DNA of 64,000 nt from Ogataea parapolymorpha DL-1 (Eukaryota > Ascomycota > Pichiomycetes > Pichiales > Pichiaceae), in the NCBI RefSeq assembly GCF_000187245.1, contig NC_027865.1, forward strand, positions 124,001 to 188,000. Direction: 5' to 3'. Of the stretch, positions 9,463 through 19,678 are shown one piece after another. Numbering within the stretch: position 1 is the stretch's first letter; each line of letters begins with the position of its first letter. The notes below the pieces were generated by a model. It was given only the letters and a program-made list of their open reading frames with translations, had not been told where the DNA came from and did not search any database. The position numbers and the translations under genes were made by a program.

Positions 9463-11595
9463 TCAGAGCTTATTTACTTTATCGTGCTTAGGCTTTTCCT
9501 TCAGGTCCAAGAAGTCGTGGAGCAGCAGAGGGTCTCTCTGGCACGCCCGGACGTACGATTCGACCTTCTTGGCAATCGTGGCCGGGTTGTATCCAAAGTA
9601 CTCGTAGATCACTTCTGGAGGCAGAGACTTGCCGTACGTGTTCATGCAGTAGGACGCCGTAGCGTATCTCTCCCAGCCGAACGCAACATGGCCGTCCACC
9701 ACCACCGTTGGCACCTGTCTGCCGTCCTTTCTCAGAACCGAGCGTCTATAGCCGATCGACTGCTCGTCAAACAGCCGTGTGCATGGGATGGAGAGAACCC
9801 TGGTCCTGAACTTTCTGCCTAAAATCTTGGCAGCCTTGTAAGCAAACTCCATCTCTGCACCAACTCCAATAATCTGCACCTCGGCGTTCTCCGCATCCTC
9901 CAGAATATAGCCGCCGCGTTGCGCCTTCTCTGCGCTCGACTGGCCTGGGTATTGCAGCACCTCGTTTCTCGATAGCGACAGGATCGAGCTGAATGGCAGC
10001 TCGACGGCTTTTTGGAACAGTCCAAACACTTCTGCAGAGTCCACAGGTCTCATGTAGTAAATGTTTGGCATGGCCCGGAACAATGCTGGCGTCTCAACCG
10101 GCTGGTGAGTAGGGCCATTCTCACCCTCGTTGATCGAGTCGTGGGTGCCGATGTGGATGGCCTTGAGCTCTTGCAGGCCGGCCATTCTGATGGCTGGGGC
10201 AGCGTACAGGTAGAACATGAAGAACGTCGACGTGATTGGCAGGAACGTGCCCTTGTTGTAGGCAGCAAGGCCATTGGCAATAGCACACATGGCGTGCTCT
10301 CTGATTCCGTACTCAATGTATCTTCCAGAGTAGTCACCGCTCAGGCCACATTGCGTGGACAACGTGGGGTCCATGAAATATTTCACCCCCGGCCATTGCA
10401 AATTGACAGACACCGACAGGTCTGCGCAACCAGCAAGCACCGACTTGCAGTTCTGCCCCAGTGCTCTGACCAGCTCTCTGGCAGCGGCCCTGGTAGGAGC
10501 GTCGCCCGTGAATTCCTGCTGCGGCAGGAACGACTTCCAGTTCTTTGGCAGCTCGCCTCTCACCCGCGCCAAAAACTCCTGGCCCTCCTCAGGATATTCC
10601 TTGACGTACTTGGCCACGAGGCTCTTCCATTCGGCCACCAGCTTGTCGCCCTCGGCCGGCTTCTCCTTGAAGAAGTCGTACACGTCCTGTGGAATGTAGA
10701 ACTTCTGGGCTGGGTTCATACCGTACTTGATTTTGAGCTCGCGCACGCCGTCCTCGCCCAGAGCGCTACCGTGCGCAGCACAGTGGTTCTCGAACGCAGC
10801 ACCCGATCCAATCACCGTTCTGCAGTTGATAAGTGTTGGTCTGTGCTTCTCGGCTTGCGCGTACTCCAAGGCCTTGACAATGGTAGCCACGTCCTCGGAA
10901 GCGTTCTCAACCTCGATCACGTTCCAGTTGCAGGCCTTGAACTTGGCACTGATGTCCTCCGTGTTGGCAATGTCAACACTACCGTCACAGCAGACCTGGT
11001 TGTTGTCGTAGAGCACAATCAGATTGTCCAGTCCCATGTGGCCGGCCAACGAGATCGACTCGAGAGCAGGGCCCTCTTGCAAGCACGCATCTCCAACCAT
11101 GCAGTACACCTTGTTGGTGATGATGTCAAAGCCCGGCTTGTTGTACGTGGCAGCCAGATTTTTGGTGGCGATGGCCAGACCAACAGAGTTTGAGATACCC
11201 TGGCCGAGCGGGCCCGTGGTGACCTCGACGGCGTCGTGCTCGATTTCTGGGTGACCCGGACACAACGAGTGGAAGTCGTTCGAGTGGTAGGACTTCAACT
11301 GCGCCATGGTCATTGACTTGAGACCGTACAGGTGCTGGAAGATGTACTGGAACAGACACACGTGACCGTTCGACAGGACAAACCGGTCTCTGTTGAAGTA
11401 GTTAGGGTCGTTGGGAGCATATTTCAGGGTGTACTTCCACAGAGCAATTCCGATAGCCATGGCGCCCATGGCCGAGCCTGGGTGGCCGCCGCCGTACTGC
11501 TCGACAATGTCCAGGACAAGAGCACGGCCGTACTTGATGATTCTCTGGTGTTGTTCGTCGTTAACCGACGCTGCTTTAGGGATTCTCATACTCAT
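9463..11595 (-). CDS. DAS1: Dihydroxyacetone synthase (formaldehyde transketolase), peroxisomal
   Basis: A 710-residue transketolase-family enzyme. With thiamine diphosphate it transfers a glycolaldehyde unit from xylulose 5-phosphate to formaldehyde, giving dihydroxyacetone and glyceraldehyde 3-phosphate. This is the carbon-fixing step of yeast methanol growth, inside peroxisomes. The N-terminal domain carries GGGHPG (36-41), SNGH (75-78) and the cofactor motif GDACLQEG...NNQ (168-200). The central pyrimidine-binding domain contains the GIREHAM stretch. The C-terminal tripeptide NKL is a PTS1 signal and is, to my knowledge, the one known for the Hansenula polymorpha enzyme. Codon use is strongly biased, as in highly expressed genes. 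Its regulator candidate is the next gene downstream. Confidence 0.97.
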   Translation of the reverse strand: MSMRIPKAASVNDEQHQRIIKYGRALVLDIVEQYGGGHPGSAMGAMAIGIALWKYTLKYAPNDPNYFNRDRFVLSNGHVCLFQYIFQHLYGLKSMTMAQLKSYHSNDFHSLCPGHPEIEHDAVEVTTGPLGQGISNSVGLAIATKNLAATYNKPGFDIITNKVYCMVGDACLQEGPALESISLAGHMGLDNLIVLYDNNQVCCDGSVDIANTEDISAKFKACNWNVIEVENASEDVATIVKALEYAQAEKHRPTLINCRTVIGSGAAFENHCAAHGSALGEDGVRELKIKYGMNPAQKFYIPQDVYDFFKEKPAEGDKLVAEWKSLVAKYVKEYPEEGQEFLARVRGELPKNWKSFLPQQEFTGDAPTRAAARELVRALGQNCKSVLAGCADLSVSVNLQWPGVKYFMDPTLSTQCGLSGDYSGRYIEYGIREHAMCAIANGLAAYNKGTFLPITSTFFMFYLYAAPAIRMAGLQELKAIHIGTHDSINEGENGPTHQPVETPALFRAMPNIYYMRPVDSAEVFGLFQKAVELPFSSILSLSRNEVLQYPGQSSAEKAQRGGYILEDAENAEVQIIGVGAEMEFAYKAAKILGRKFRTRVLSIPCTRLFDEQSIGYRRSVLRKDGRQVPTVVVDGHVAFGWERYATASYCMNTYGKSLPPEVIYEYFGYNPATIAKKVESYVRACQRDPLLLHDFLDLKEKPKHDKVNKL

Positions 11596-12021
11596 GGGAA
11601 GAAAAGACAGAGATGACTGTGTAGCAGACGGATAGGGGCCTATTTATAGGCAGTCTGGTGCTATAGCACCCCATGGTAGCCGACGTGTTGCTTAGTGGCC
11701 CGTTAATGGCTGGAACGAGGCTAAATTGCACCCCTTTACAGGTATGAGGGGAGCGAGACGACGATAGGCTATTTCACTAGAAAAAAAAAATAGTGTTGAG
11801 CTAACTTGCGCCAGTGTGGTCCGTTTCAGCGGTTCCAGATTCCGCCCAGATTTCATTGGCCCTGTGTAGATCCGGCAAAATGGGTTGCGCAGGGTGGTGG
11901 CTAACCCCAACAAGTGCTTGTTCCTGGGGTAATATTTTTCGATCGACGCGACGCCGGCGTCGAAACATGTCTGCTACATAGCCGAAAATATTTAAATCCC
12001 CGAAACGACCCTCTGCTCGGC
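11596..12021. promoter_or_regulatory. Divergent promoter region of DAS1 and the BAR-protein gene
   Basis: A 426-base gap between two divergent starts. On the DAS side a TATA box (TATAAATA on the minus strand, 11641-11648) lies 46-53 bases before the DAS ATG. An A-tract sits near 11781-11790. By analogy with other methanol-inducible yeast promoters, repression by glucose and induction by methanol would be set here, but I could not identify defined operator sites by eye. Confidence 0.6.
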
Positions 12022-12918
12022 ATGTCATGGCTTGGGTTTAAAAAAGCTGTCAATCGTGCCGGAGCACATGTGATATTGCGCACAAACAAGGGTGAGCCCT
12101 CTGTTGACCCTGAGTTCGACGCCCAGGAGGCCAATTTCCGCAAACTCGAGACCTACACCAACGAGCTGGACCAGGAACTGGGCCGTTTTGTAAGCAACTT
12201 CGAAAATCTGCTTGAGACTCAGATAAATATGGCTAGAACACTGGACTCGTTTTATGGAGACTATAGCTTTGAGCTCAAGGCCGATAAGCGGCCGGAAGCT
12301 GCGGAGACGGAGCACAAGGTGAACCCCAGAGACGGTATTTCGCTGGACTATCTGCAGATGGTGGAAGACATCAAAGACAATATTCTGCCAGAAATTCTGG
12401 AACCAATGAACATCACGGTCGTGGAGCCGATTAACGAGCTGAAGAAGTACAACGACGAGATCAACAAGCTGATCAAGAAGCGCGCACGCAAAAAGGTGGA
12501 TTACGACGTTTCACGATTCAAGCTTTCGAAATTGCAGAGCGAGTATGAAGCAATTGAGCGACAGGTGACCGAGCAGCACCACACCGAGAAAACAGACCAG
12601 TTACAAAAGAGCCTGGACAAGCTGCAGAAGTTCAAAGTTGAGTACGACGAGGCAGAAACTATCTACATGGACATCAACACACGGCTCAAGAACGAAATCG
12701 AGCAGTTTATTGCGCTGCGGCTGTCACTGGTGGACCCTACCTTTGAGAGTTTCATTAAAATCCAACTCAAGCTGTATAGCGACATATATGCCAGGCTGGA
12801 GCAGAAGCAGCAGCAGCTGGACGCCATGACTGTTGAGGAACATGAGGAGGAGAAAATTGACGCAAGGCTGGAGGAGATACTGTCCCGTATGAGAGCTCTA
12901 GATATTAAAAATTTATGA
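12022..12918 (+). CDS. BAR-domain protein, Rvs161-like amphiphysin
   Basis: A 298-residue protein made essentially of one BAR domain. It starts MSWLGFKKAVNRAG, the amphipathic N-terminal helix seen in Rvs161. Long charged coiled-coil helices follow (about 35-245), then a short Glu-rich tail. There is no SH3 domain, so it is of the Rvs161 rather than the Rvs167 type. Such proteins bend membranes at endocytic necks and in mating-cell fusion, usually as heterodimers with Rvs167. The frame is open upstream to 11914, but the family start is the ATG at 12022. Candida species also carry extra paralogues (Rvs162), so paralogy is unresolved. It ends 4 bases before the stop of convergent GUK1. Confidence 0.85.
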   Translation: MSWLGFKKAVNRAGAHVILRTNKGEPSVDPEFDAQEANFRKLETYTNELDQELGRFVSNFENLLETQINMARTLDSFYGDYSFELKADKRPEAAETEHKVNPRDGISLDYLQMVEDIKDNILPEILEPMNITVVEPINELKKYNDEINKLIKKRARKKVDYDVSRFKLSKLQSEYEAIERQVTEQHHTEKTDQLQKSLDKLQKFKVEYDEAETIYMDINTRLKNEIEQFIALRLSLVDPTFESFIKIQLKLYSDIYARLEQKQQQLDAMTVEEHEEEKIDARLEEILSRMRALDIKNL

Positions 12919-12922
12919 ATGC

Positions 12923-13492
12923 TTAAATGGGCTCAGCGAAAATGAACTCCTTCAGCTCAGAGTACGCCTTCTCAAGGTCATCGTTGACAATGATCTTGTC
13001 GTGTCCACCTGCCCTGGCGTACTCCATCTCCGCAGATGCAGCAGCAAGCCGCTTGGCAAGAGATTCAGGGGTCTCTGTTCCACGGCTCTCGAGCCTCTTC
13101 TTGAGCTCCTCGATGGATGGAGGAGAGATAAAGAGGAATCGGGCGCCCAGGTTGGTCTTCTTGACGCTCTTGACACCCTGCATATCAATGTCCAGGATAC
13201 ACGTTCTCTTCATCACGTCGGCCACGTCTTGCACAGCTTTCACAGAGGTGCCATAGTAGTTGCCGGAGAACTGGGCCCACTCGATGAATTTGTTTTCTTC
13301 AATCATCTTCTTGAAGTCCTCTACCGTGGTGAAGTGGTAATCGACACCATCTTTTTCACCAGGTCTAGGTTTTCTGGTGGTGTTGGACACGGAAAATCCA
13401 AACTTATCTGGGAACTCAGCAAACAGCTTCTTCAGCAAAGTGGATTTACCTGTTCCAGAGGGACCACTGATGACAATAGGCCGCCCAACCAT
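12923..13492 (-). CDS. GUK1: Guanylate kinase
   Basis: A 189-residue enzyme that phosphorylates GMP to GDP with ATP, essential for GTP and GDP-mannose supply. The P-loop GPSGTGKST is at 10-18. The GMP-binding segment follows, with [19 protein letters not shown] and a downstream lid region. Length and sequence match yeast Guk1. Convergent with the BAR gene (4-base gap) and divergent from NHX1. The intergenic region towards NHX1 contains a run of about 13 T at 13540-13552, a likely nucleosome-excluding element. Confidence 0.96.
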   Translation of the reverse strand: MVGRPIVISGPSGTGKSTLLKKLFAEFPDKFGFSVSNTTRKPRPGEKDGVDYHFTTVEDFKKMIEENKFIEWAQFSGNYYGTSVKAVQDVADVMKRTCILDIDMQGVKSVKKTNLGARFLFISPPSIEELKKRLESRGTETPESLAKRLAAASAEMEYARAGGHDKIIVNDDLEKAYSELKEFIFAEPI

Positions 13493-13625
13493 AATGTTTA
13501 TGAAATTATTGAACTAATTATAATAACAGCTAATAGTATTTTTTTTTTTTTTGTTTTATGCTAATAAGTTGTATCGTTTCGCGCATTTCATTCACCTTTT
13601 TTTCTTATTCGCTGTTCTTTGAAAT

Positions 13626-15545
13626 ATGGCCTCTGCAGTTATCAACGGTGGCCTTTTTTTGGCCAAAAGAGGCGTTTTTGGTCCAGCAGCGGAATCATTG
13701 GCCAAGCAGGTCGATCCAGCGGACCCAATAGACGAAGAGCCCAAAAGTGATAGCCCCGATACAGGGCTCCCTTCTGATGACAACCTAGATGAGACAAACC
13801 CAATGGCAGAGGAGATTTTTTCCTCCTGGGCCCTGTTTATTGTGCTGTTTCTATTATGCTCCGCATTATGGTCGTCGTACTATCTGCAGCAGAAACGGAT
13901 CAAGGCCATTCATGAAACCGTTCTCTCCATATTTTACGGCATGGTGGTTGGTCTTATCATCAGAATCAGTCCAGGCCATTACATTCAGGACGCAGTGAAA
14001 TTCAAATCGAGCTACTTTTTCAACATTTTGCTGCCGCCCATTATTCTCAACTCCGGATACGAGTTGCATCAGGCAAACTTCTTCCGAAATATAGGGTCCA
14101 TTCTGACTTTTGCAATCCCTGGAACATTTATTAGTGCGATGGTCTTGGGTATCATCTTGTACATCTACACGAAATTGGGCATTGAGAGCATTGGCATGTC
14201 TTTTGTGGATGCCCTGGCTGTCGGTGCCACGCTTTCTGCCACGGACCCTGTCACCATTCTGTCTATTTTCAACTCCTATAAAGTCGATCCAAAGTTATAC
14301 ACAATTATTTTCGGCGAGTCGCTTCTGAACGACGCTATCTGTATCGTTATGTTCGAGACATGCGAGAAGTTTCATGGCACCAGCGCGGAGTTTTCCAGCT
14401 TTTTCGAAGGAATTGGAATGTTCCTCATGACATTCACCATCAGCACCATTATTGGCCTTGTTGTGGGGATTCTCGTTGCTCTCGTGCTCAAACACTCCCA
14501 CATCAGACGGTATCCGCAGATCGAAACGTGTCTGGTGCTGCTGTTTGCGTACGAGTCCTACTTTTTCTCGAACGGGTGCCACATGTCAGGAATTGTTTCG
14601 CTGCTTTTCTGTGGCATCACAATGAAACACTACGCCTACTACAATATGTCGAGACGCACGCAGATTGCAACCAAGTACATCTTCCAGCTGCTGGCCCAGC
14701 TTTCAGAGAACTTTATCTTCATTTATCTTGGATTGTCGCTGTTCACTGAGGTGGAGCTTGTGTTCAAGCCCGTGCTCATCATTGTCACATTCATCTCCAT
14801 CTGCATTTCCAGATGGGCAGCGGTGTTCCCGCTGGGACGTGCCATCAACTGGTTTGCGCGCACAAAGGGAGCAAGACGCGGACTGGCGCCGCCAGCTGTG
14901 CAGGACGAAATTCCATACAACTACCAAATGATGCAATTCTGGGCGGGTCTCCGTGGAGCCGTGGGAGTGGCTCTGGCCATGGGACTGCAGGGCGAGTCCA
15001 AGTCTGCACTTCTGGCTACCGTCTTGGTCGTGGTGGTTCTGACGGTGATTCTTTTCGGAGGAACCACTGCCGGAATGCTAGAAATGCTCAATATCAAAAC
15101 GGGCTGCGTCGAGGAAAATACCAGCGACGACGAGTTTGACATCGAGGCGCCAAGAGTGCCTCCGCCAGCATCCACGTTCTATGGAAAGAATCCGAACGGA
15201 ATGATCAGTAACAAGAATTTCGCCTCGGCAAGCGCCTCGCATTACACAGATAACGTGCCTACACGGTCCAGAAATCCTTCCCAGGACGACCTGATGAGAG
15301 ACACTGAGTTTGAAGATCACGCTCAGCTGCCTGCAAACACTCTGGCCAGCTTCCCTGGCCCAGGATCGACTTCTGGAAACGCCGCGCCGCCTTTGCAGGA
15401 CCAGCCAAGCAGGTCTTCATCTGGCCTACTGAGCAACATTCTGAGCGTCGACGAACACGCTAAATGGTTTACCAACTTTGACGAAAACGTGCTGAAGCCG
15501 GTGCTGCTGGATAATCTGCCGGCAAAGCAAAATGACAAGAAATAA
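13626..15545 (+). CDS. NHX1: Endosomal Na+(K+)/H+ exchanger
   Basis: A 639-residue polytopic antiporter of the CPA1 family, expected in late endosomes and vacuole, where it exchanges lumenal protons for Na+ or K+ and sets pH for vesicle traffic. Seen: a hydrophobic N-terminal region, the inhibitor-binding segment FFNILLPPIILNSGYE (about 124-139), the ion-pore segment DALAVGATLSATDPVTIL, and GESLLNDA. About 11-12 membrane segments end near residue 480. A Ser/Pro-rich cytosolic tail of about 150 residues follows. This order matches Nhx1 of Saccharomyces. Confidence 0.94.
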   Translation: MASAVINGGLFLAKRGVFGPAAESLAKQVDPADPIDEEPKSDSPDTGLPSDDNLDETNPMAEEIFSSWALFIVLFLLCSALWSSYYLQQKRIKAIHETVLSIFYGMVVGLIIRISPGHYIQDAVKFKSSYFFNILLPPIILNSGYELHQANFFRNIGSILTFAIPGTFISAMVLGIILYIYTKLGIESIGMSFVDALAVGATLSATDPVTILSIFNSYKVDPKLYTIIFGESLLNDAICIVMFETCEKFHGTSAEFSSFFEGIGMFLMTFTISTIIGLVVGILVALVLKHSHIRRYPQIETCLVLLFAYESYFFSNGCHMSGIVSLLFCGITMKHYAYYNMSRRTQIATKYIFQLLAQLSENFIFIYLGLSLFTEVELVFKPVLIIVTFISICISRWAAVFPLGRAINWFARTKGARRGLAPPAVQDEIPYNYQMMQFWAGLRGAVGVALAMGLQGESKSALLATVLVVVVLTVILFGGTTAGMLEMLNIKTGCVEENTSDDEFDIEAPRVPPPASTFYGKNPNGMISNKNFASASASHYTDNVPTRSRNPSQDDLMRDTEFEDHAQLPANTLASFPGPGSTSGNAAPPLQDQPSRSSSGLLSNILSVDEHAKWFTNFDENVLKPVLLDNLPAKQNDKK

Positions 15546-15591
15546 TCTTTCCAGCTTCTAATTAGACGGATATATATACTCACGAAATAAA

Positions 15592-17286
15592 TCACCATTC
15601 CATTTTCTCGTCGAGCGCGGTGTCCGTGCACCATTTGGCAAACTTGAAGACGTCTGGAGCCAAGATCAGGTCGTTCAGCACAGAGTTGTACTGCACCACC
15701 AGCTTGAAAAAGTAATCCAGAGTCAACTCGTTCAGCTCGCGGATACAACAGCTGCCTGTATCTTTGGCAGGCGGGTCGGAGAGAAACTCAGCTGTGGCCT
15801 TGTATAGACGAGTCAGAAGCGTCAGCACCTCGGTCAGCGTAGGAATAACAACGTTCTTGCGGTCCTCGTGTTTGGCGTGTAATAACACCTCTGATATCAC
15901 TAGCACTGCATCACCCACCATCACTTTATTGGGCACCCGTTTGGAAGCCTCACGCTCAATGTTGGGGAGAAATATGTCTTCTAGAAATCCGAGGTTGGAC
16001 AAGACGCAGTCGAGAGCCTCGCGCGTGTTCTTGCTGCGAGACTCCTTTTCCAGTTTCACAAGCAACTCTGGTTTTCTCACATTTTTTCCAAAACTGGTAA
16101 TTTTGTCTTGAATCGTTTCCAAGAACGATTTTGGCTTTGGTTTCGGTTTTTCGGCAGGTAGGAAAAGCGAGTCCACTTTCTTGTCTGACTTGTCCTCGTC
16201 TATGGGCGATCTGGAGGACCCCGAGTTCCCAAAAATGCTGTTTTTCTGGACCGGGGTTTGAATCACCGGCGGAAGGCTCAGATCTGCCGTCACAGCCATC
16301 GACACGCTGCGGATCACAATCGAGCACTGCTCAAGAAGGGAGGTCCAGTTAGTCGTGTTTTTGTAGAAGAATTTTCTCTCCTCTGCTGTCTGTGCCATGT
16401 ATACAAGCTCCTGGAAAGCTGTGAGTCTCACGAACGGGTGCTTGATGTCTTTGAGGCCGGACAGAAGTGTTTCTAGCTGGTCTTCGGCGTGTGTGCTCAA
16501 AGGTTTTTTAACATTCAGGCACCCCACCATGGCATAAGCGTTGTAGATTTCGTTCAGAACCTCGTACAGTAAGACTGTGGTGAAGGTGAGCAAGAACAAG
16601 CCAAAGTATAATGATAGCGAAATGGAGACTCGAGGAAGATGTGTGTTGAGACTCAGCAGCCAAATGAATGGGAACAAGATGGTGTTGAACATGAATTTTC
16701 TAACCATGAGGAATAGTGGGGGCGTAGCGAGAGTCACTGAAATGCTGAAAATGCTGGTCTCTTTCAAAATCTCCAACAATGGCAGATTCTTGAGGTATTC
16801 TAGAGGTTCGACTCTGTAAACACCAACCTTGAACTTCAATTGGTTCTTCCCTTTTGTGAGGAAGAACATTGTGTAAACTAGCGTGCTGGTGAAGGCAAAA
16901 AACCAGAAATAAAGGAACTTATCATTGACAAAGGGCTTGATAGTTTTTGTGGGGCTCTCGATATAGTACGACAGGCTGGCTGACTGCGACCAGATGATAC
17001 CATATGTCAGCACATTAGAGATCAAAAATGAAGACATGAGGGTGGCGAACTCCGCTGAGAGCAGCGATCCGAAAACCTGCTGGAAAACCGTCGAATAGGT
17101 GGTGGTCTCAACTTTCAAAGTGAGGTCTCTGGCAAACCTTATCAGCATGAATGAACACCAGAACAGACAAACTTTCACAGGGAAAAATAACGGGCTGATT
17201 TTGAAGGGCAGACTGACTATGATTGTGTATACGAGAGCGAGCAACAATGCCAGCCTTGAGTAAAACTTCATTCTCATGTGGAACAC
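15592..17286 (-). CDS. NDC1: Nuclear pore / spindle pole membrane nucleoporin Ndc1
   Basis: A 564-residue protein with about six hydrophobic segments in the first 260 residues and a soluble C-terminal half. A conserved-looking block near 275-310 (HPFVRLTAFQELVYMAQ) marks the start of that half. This arrangement and the sequence style are those of Ndc1/Cut11. That transmembrane nucleoporin anchors nuclear pores in the fused nuclear membrane and inserts the spindle pole body. A polar linker at about 340-385 contains a run of alternating Lys-Pro. It is somewhat shorter than Saccharomyces Ndc1 (about 655). It diverges from RAD52. Confidence 0.78.
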   Translation of the reverse strand: MFHMRMKFYSRLALLLALVYTIIVSLPFKISPLFFPVKVCLFWCSFMLIRFARDLTLKVETTTYSTVFQQVFGSLLSAEFATLMSSFLISNVLTYGIIWSQSASLSYYIESPTKTIKPFVNDKFLYFWFFAFTSTLVYTMFFLTKGKNQLKFKVGVYRVEPLEYLKNLPLLEILKETSIFSISVTLATPPLFLMVRKFMFNTILFPFIWLLSLNTHLPRVSISLSLYFGLFLLTFTTVLLYEVLNEIYNAYAMVGCLNVKKPLSTHAEDQLETLLSGLKDIKHPFVRLTAFQELVYMAQTAEERKFFYKNTTNWTSLLEQCSIVIRSVSMAVTADLSLPPVIQTPVQKNSIFGNSGSSRSPIDEDKSDKKVDSLFLPAEKPKPKPKSFLETIQDKITSFGKNVRKPELLVKLEKESRSKNTREALDCVLSNLGFLEDIFLPNIEREASKRVPNKVMVGDAVLVISEVLLHAKHEDRKNVVIPTLTEVLTLLTRLYKATAEFLSDPPAKDTGSCCIRELNELTLDYFFKLVVQYNSVLNDLILAPDVFKFAKWCTDTALDEKMEW

Positions 17287-17490
17287 TTTGGCCAGGATCT
17301 TGGAGTAATTGTTTTGTTTTTTAATGCATCTTGACTGGTTTTCTGTGTCTGTAGCGGAAGCTGTCTACTCGGGAGAGAGCCTAATCGACCTGCGAGTCGA
17401 TCTCGATTATAAATTGTAGACATGAATAAACAAGAAAAAAACCACCTTTATTTTTTTCGTCCTGAGGAGCGAGGTCGATCGTCTGGCACG

Positions 17491-17496
17491 ACGCGT
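17491..17496. promoter_or_regulatory. MluI cell-cycle box upstream of RAD52
   Basis: ACGCGT, the binding core of the G1/S factor MBF, lies 69-74 bases upstream of the RAD52 ATG. A six-base palindrome can occur by chance, but position and target (DNA repair) fit MBF control. Confidence 0.4.
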
Positions 17497-17564
17497 TTTG
17501 TGGACAGAATAAATGCAAATATCAACTTGATCTCCTTTTTTCGTTTTTTCTCTTGTCTCTCTAG

Positions 17565-18731
17565 ATGTCTGGTCAAATATCGCGTGGCTTGCCCCAGAAG
17601 CAAGAGAATGTGAACGAGCCTGCGACTATTCCGTACACCCCTGAAGAGCTGGAGCGTCTCAAAACTGCGCTAGATCGTAAGCTGGGACCGGAATTTATCA
17701 GCATCAGAAGCGGGCCTGGCCAGACAAAAGTGAACTACCTGGAAGGATGGAAGGCCATCAATCTGGCCAACGAGATCTTTGGACCTACAGGGTGGAGGTC
17801 TGAGCTCCGTTCGTTCCAAGTGGACTACATCGACGAGCGTAATGGACGTGTTAGTCTGGGGCTATCTTCCATAGTTCGTGTTATTCTGAGAGACGGTACG
17901 TACCATGAAGACATAGGATACGGCTCGATAGATAATTGCAACAGCAAGAGCGCAGCATTTGACAAATGCAAGAAAGAGGCTGCAACGGACGGGATGAAGA
18001 GAGCGTTGAGACAGTTCGGCAACTCGCTTGGCAACTGTCTGTACGATAAAGACTATCTGAAGCGAATTTGCAAGGTCAAGCCCATTCCACTGACTTTTGA
18101 CGAGGACAAGTTAATGCGCCACGAAGAAAAGCCAAAAGCCATGTCGCTGAAGGAGCCGGAACGAAAGCCTATGGTGGCAACCAAGCCGCAATCGCATTCG
18201 ATGCCAGCATTGAAAACGAGCGATCCAGCAGAAGACCACGAGAACTCCTTTAACGATTTTATGAGCGACGACTGGCCAGACGAGCTGGTCAAGACTAAGC
18301 GGGACGCACTGCCTGACTCGGAGCCCGAGTTCGACGACGACGACGATTTCGAGCCCCGTTCATTGCAGCCACCAGCTCCTCGCGGACGCGAGCTCAAGAC
18401 GGGCAAGTCGCAGGAACTACAACGCGAAGCAGACTCCAGCAAGAGCAGCACTCCTGTCGCGCGCAAGCTGGATCTGAGCGCTCCATCTGCCACGCCTGGA
18501 GGGATTCCCGACAAGGTGGTGTTTGTGAGTGCCAAAGCAGCAGACAAGGTGAAGCTCGACCCCTCATTACAAAACGGGTCCAAGTACGACGCTAGAAACA
18601 CTCCTGACTCTCTGAAGAAATCAAGCTTCGTCAACCATAACAAGTCCACCCCGATCAAGCGCAGTTTGGTGCTTGATGAAAAGGAAAATAATGTTCCTTC
18701 GTCTGTCAAGCGTGGGAATTGGGCTAAATAG
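17565..18731 (+). CDS. RAD52: Homologous recombination mediator Rad52
   Basis: A 388-residue protein. Residues about 20-185 form the conserved Rad52 strand-annealing domain, including [25 protein letters not shown] and the [17 protein letters not shown] segment. The domain makes a ring that anneals single strands and loads Rad51 on RPA-coated DNA. The C-terminal half is charged and disordered, with an acidic cluster near 255-262 and patches that would bind RPA and Rad51. It is shorter than Saccharomyces Rad52 (about 470), the difference lying in the tail. An MCB element lies upstream. Confidence 0.95.
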   Translation: MSGQISRGLPQKQENVNEPATIPYTPEELERLKTALDRKLGPEFISIRSGPGQTKVNYLEGWKAINLANEIFGPTGWRSELRSFQVDYIDERNGRVSLGLSSIVRVILRDGTYHEDIGYGSIDNCNSKSAAFDKCKKEAATDGMKRALRQFGNSLGNCLYDKDYLKRICKVKPIPLTFDEDKLMRHEEKPKAMSLKEPERKPMVATKPQSHSMPALKTSDPAEDHENSFNDFMSDDWPDELVKTKRDALPDSEPEFDDDDDFEPRSLQPPAPRGRELKTGKSQELQREADSSKSSTPVARKLDLSAPSATPGGIPDKVVFVSAKAADKVKLDPSLQNGSKYDARNTPDSLKKSSFVNHNKSTPIKRSLVLDEKENNVPSSVKRGNWAK

Positions 18732-19678
18732 TATTTTATTCAGCTTCTCAATTACAAATATATCAAATTCGTGCTATATTCAGACCAACTATTACCATTT
18801 GCAGTCGGCTTGGAAGGTCCGCGTGTCTCAAAGTACAAAATAATGCATTCGTCTTTAAGAGCATTCATATCATGTTAATCCCGCCAGTGGAGGTCAATTG
18901 TCAACATCCACAAGCAACCGTCGCCAGATTCTCATTGGTTCTAAGCTACGCATGGATAAACACTAGCTTGTATCCCCATTAAAACCAGTGTCAATCAATC
19001 AACCTATGAGATGTAATGTAATGGTAACAACTATACCAAGCACCGGTGGGTTTGTAAGACATTCTCGTTGTCTCTGAAGTGAGCATCTCTCACTGAACTT
19101 GGTTTGGGCTCTGTGGTAAGCTGGGATGCAACAAACACCGTGAGATACTAACTTCGTTCATGAAGCTCCTGTAATCGAAGAGAGATGTCCCCAGTCAATT
19201 GGGCCAGCTTTAATTGACTAAGTGTGGGTATATTCGTAGTCCAACGTGGCTCACTGCTAAGTTCGCATGGGCAGGGATGCTGATGCAGCAAGAAATGCGG
19301 ATTCTCGTACGGTGAATTTTTCCGATAACTAACTTAGGATTTCCATATAACATTAAGCTAGAATACCGTCTCGTATGGTAGACAGCAGCAAAGCTACAGA
19401 AGCTCTTCTGGAAATTCAGGTTAATTGATCAAATGCAGGACGCAATGTCATGCAGCTCCGAATATTTCAGAGATTGTCTCAAAGGTAATATTTCTTGTTT
19501 GGGAAACGATCGGACTTAGCTTTGGGTTATTGTGGTTATTCGCGGTCCCTTGCAAACTCCATTACGCAACCTCTCCCTCCATATCGACTAAGATAGACAA
19601 TCCTGACACCGTACTGTATTACGTAATATTGGGCTTGGGTGTTTCCGAAATAAATTATTGTTTTATATACATCTGATC
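18732..19678. other. 947-base gene-free stretch with hairpins, possible structured RNA
   Basis: No convincing protein gene. The stretch contains two clean hairpins: 19078-19094 (stem AGTGAG/CTCACT, 5-base loop) and 19193-19219 (stem AGTCAATT/AATTGACT, 11-base loop). It also has a small TGCTG/CAGCA hairpin near 19279-19291 and two branch-site-like motifs (TACTAAC near 19146, AACTAAC near 19328). Base composition is less A/T-rich than a usual terminator or promoter here. It could hold a noncoding RNA such as an H/ACA snoRNA, but I recognise no known family. The last part must also contain the SYS1 promoter. Confidence 0.35.

Noticed and set aside
9156..9491. 111-codon plus-strand frame between the MPP1-like gene and DAS
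   Set aside because: It overlaps the DAS 3' end in antisense, has no recognisable motif and poor codon use; likely chance.
10012..11193. 393-codon frame antisense to DAS
   Set aside because: Long antisense frames are common opposite strongly codon-biased genes; no motif supports a protein.
19146..19163. TACTAAC branch site implying an intron near 19.1 kb
   Set aside because: No GTAAGT donor at the right distance and no acceptor within 5-7 bases, unlike all secure introns in the window.
18873..19352. Possible solo LTR bounded by TGTTA and TAACA
   Set aside because: The 5-base ends are too short to be meaningful, no target-site duplication flanks them, and no second copy exists in the window.
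19425..19676. 83-codon hydrophobic frame upstream of SYS1
   Set aside because: It runs into the SYS1 start region, has no family resemblance and poor codon use.
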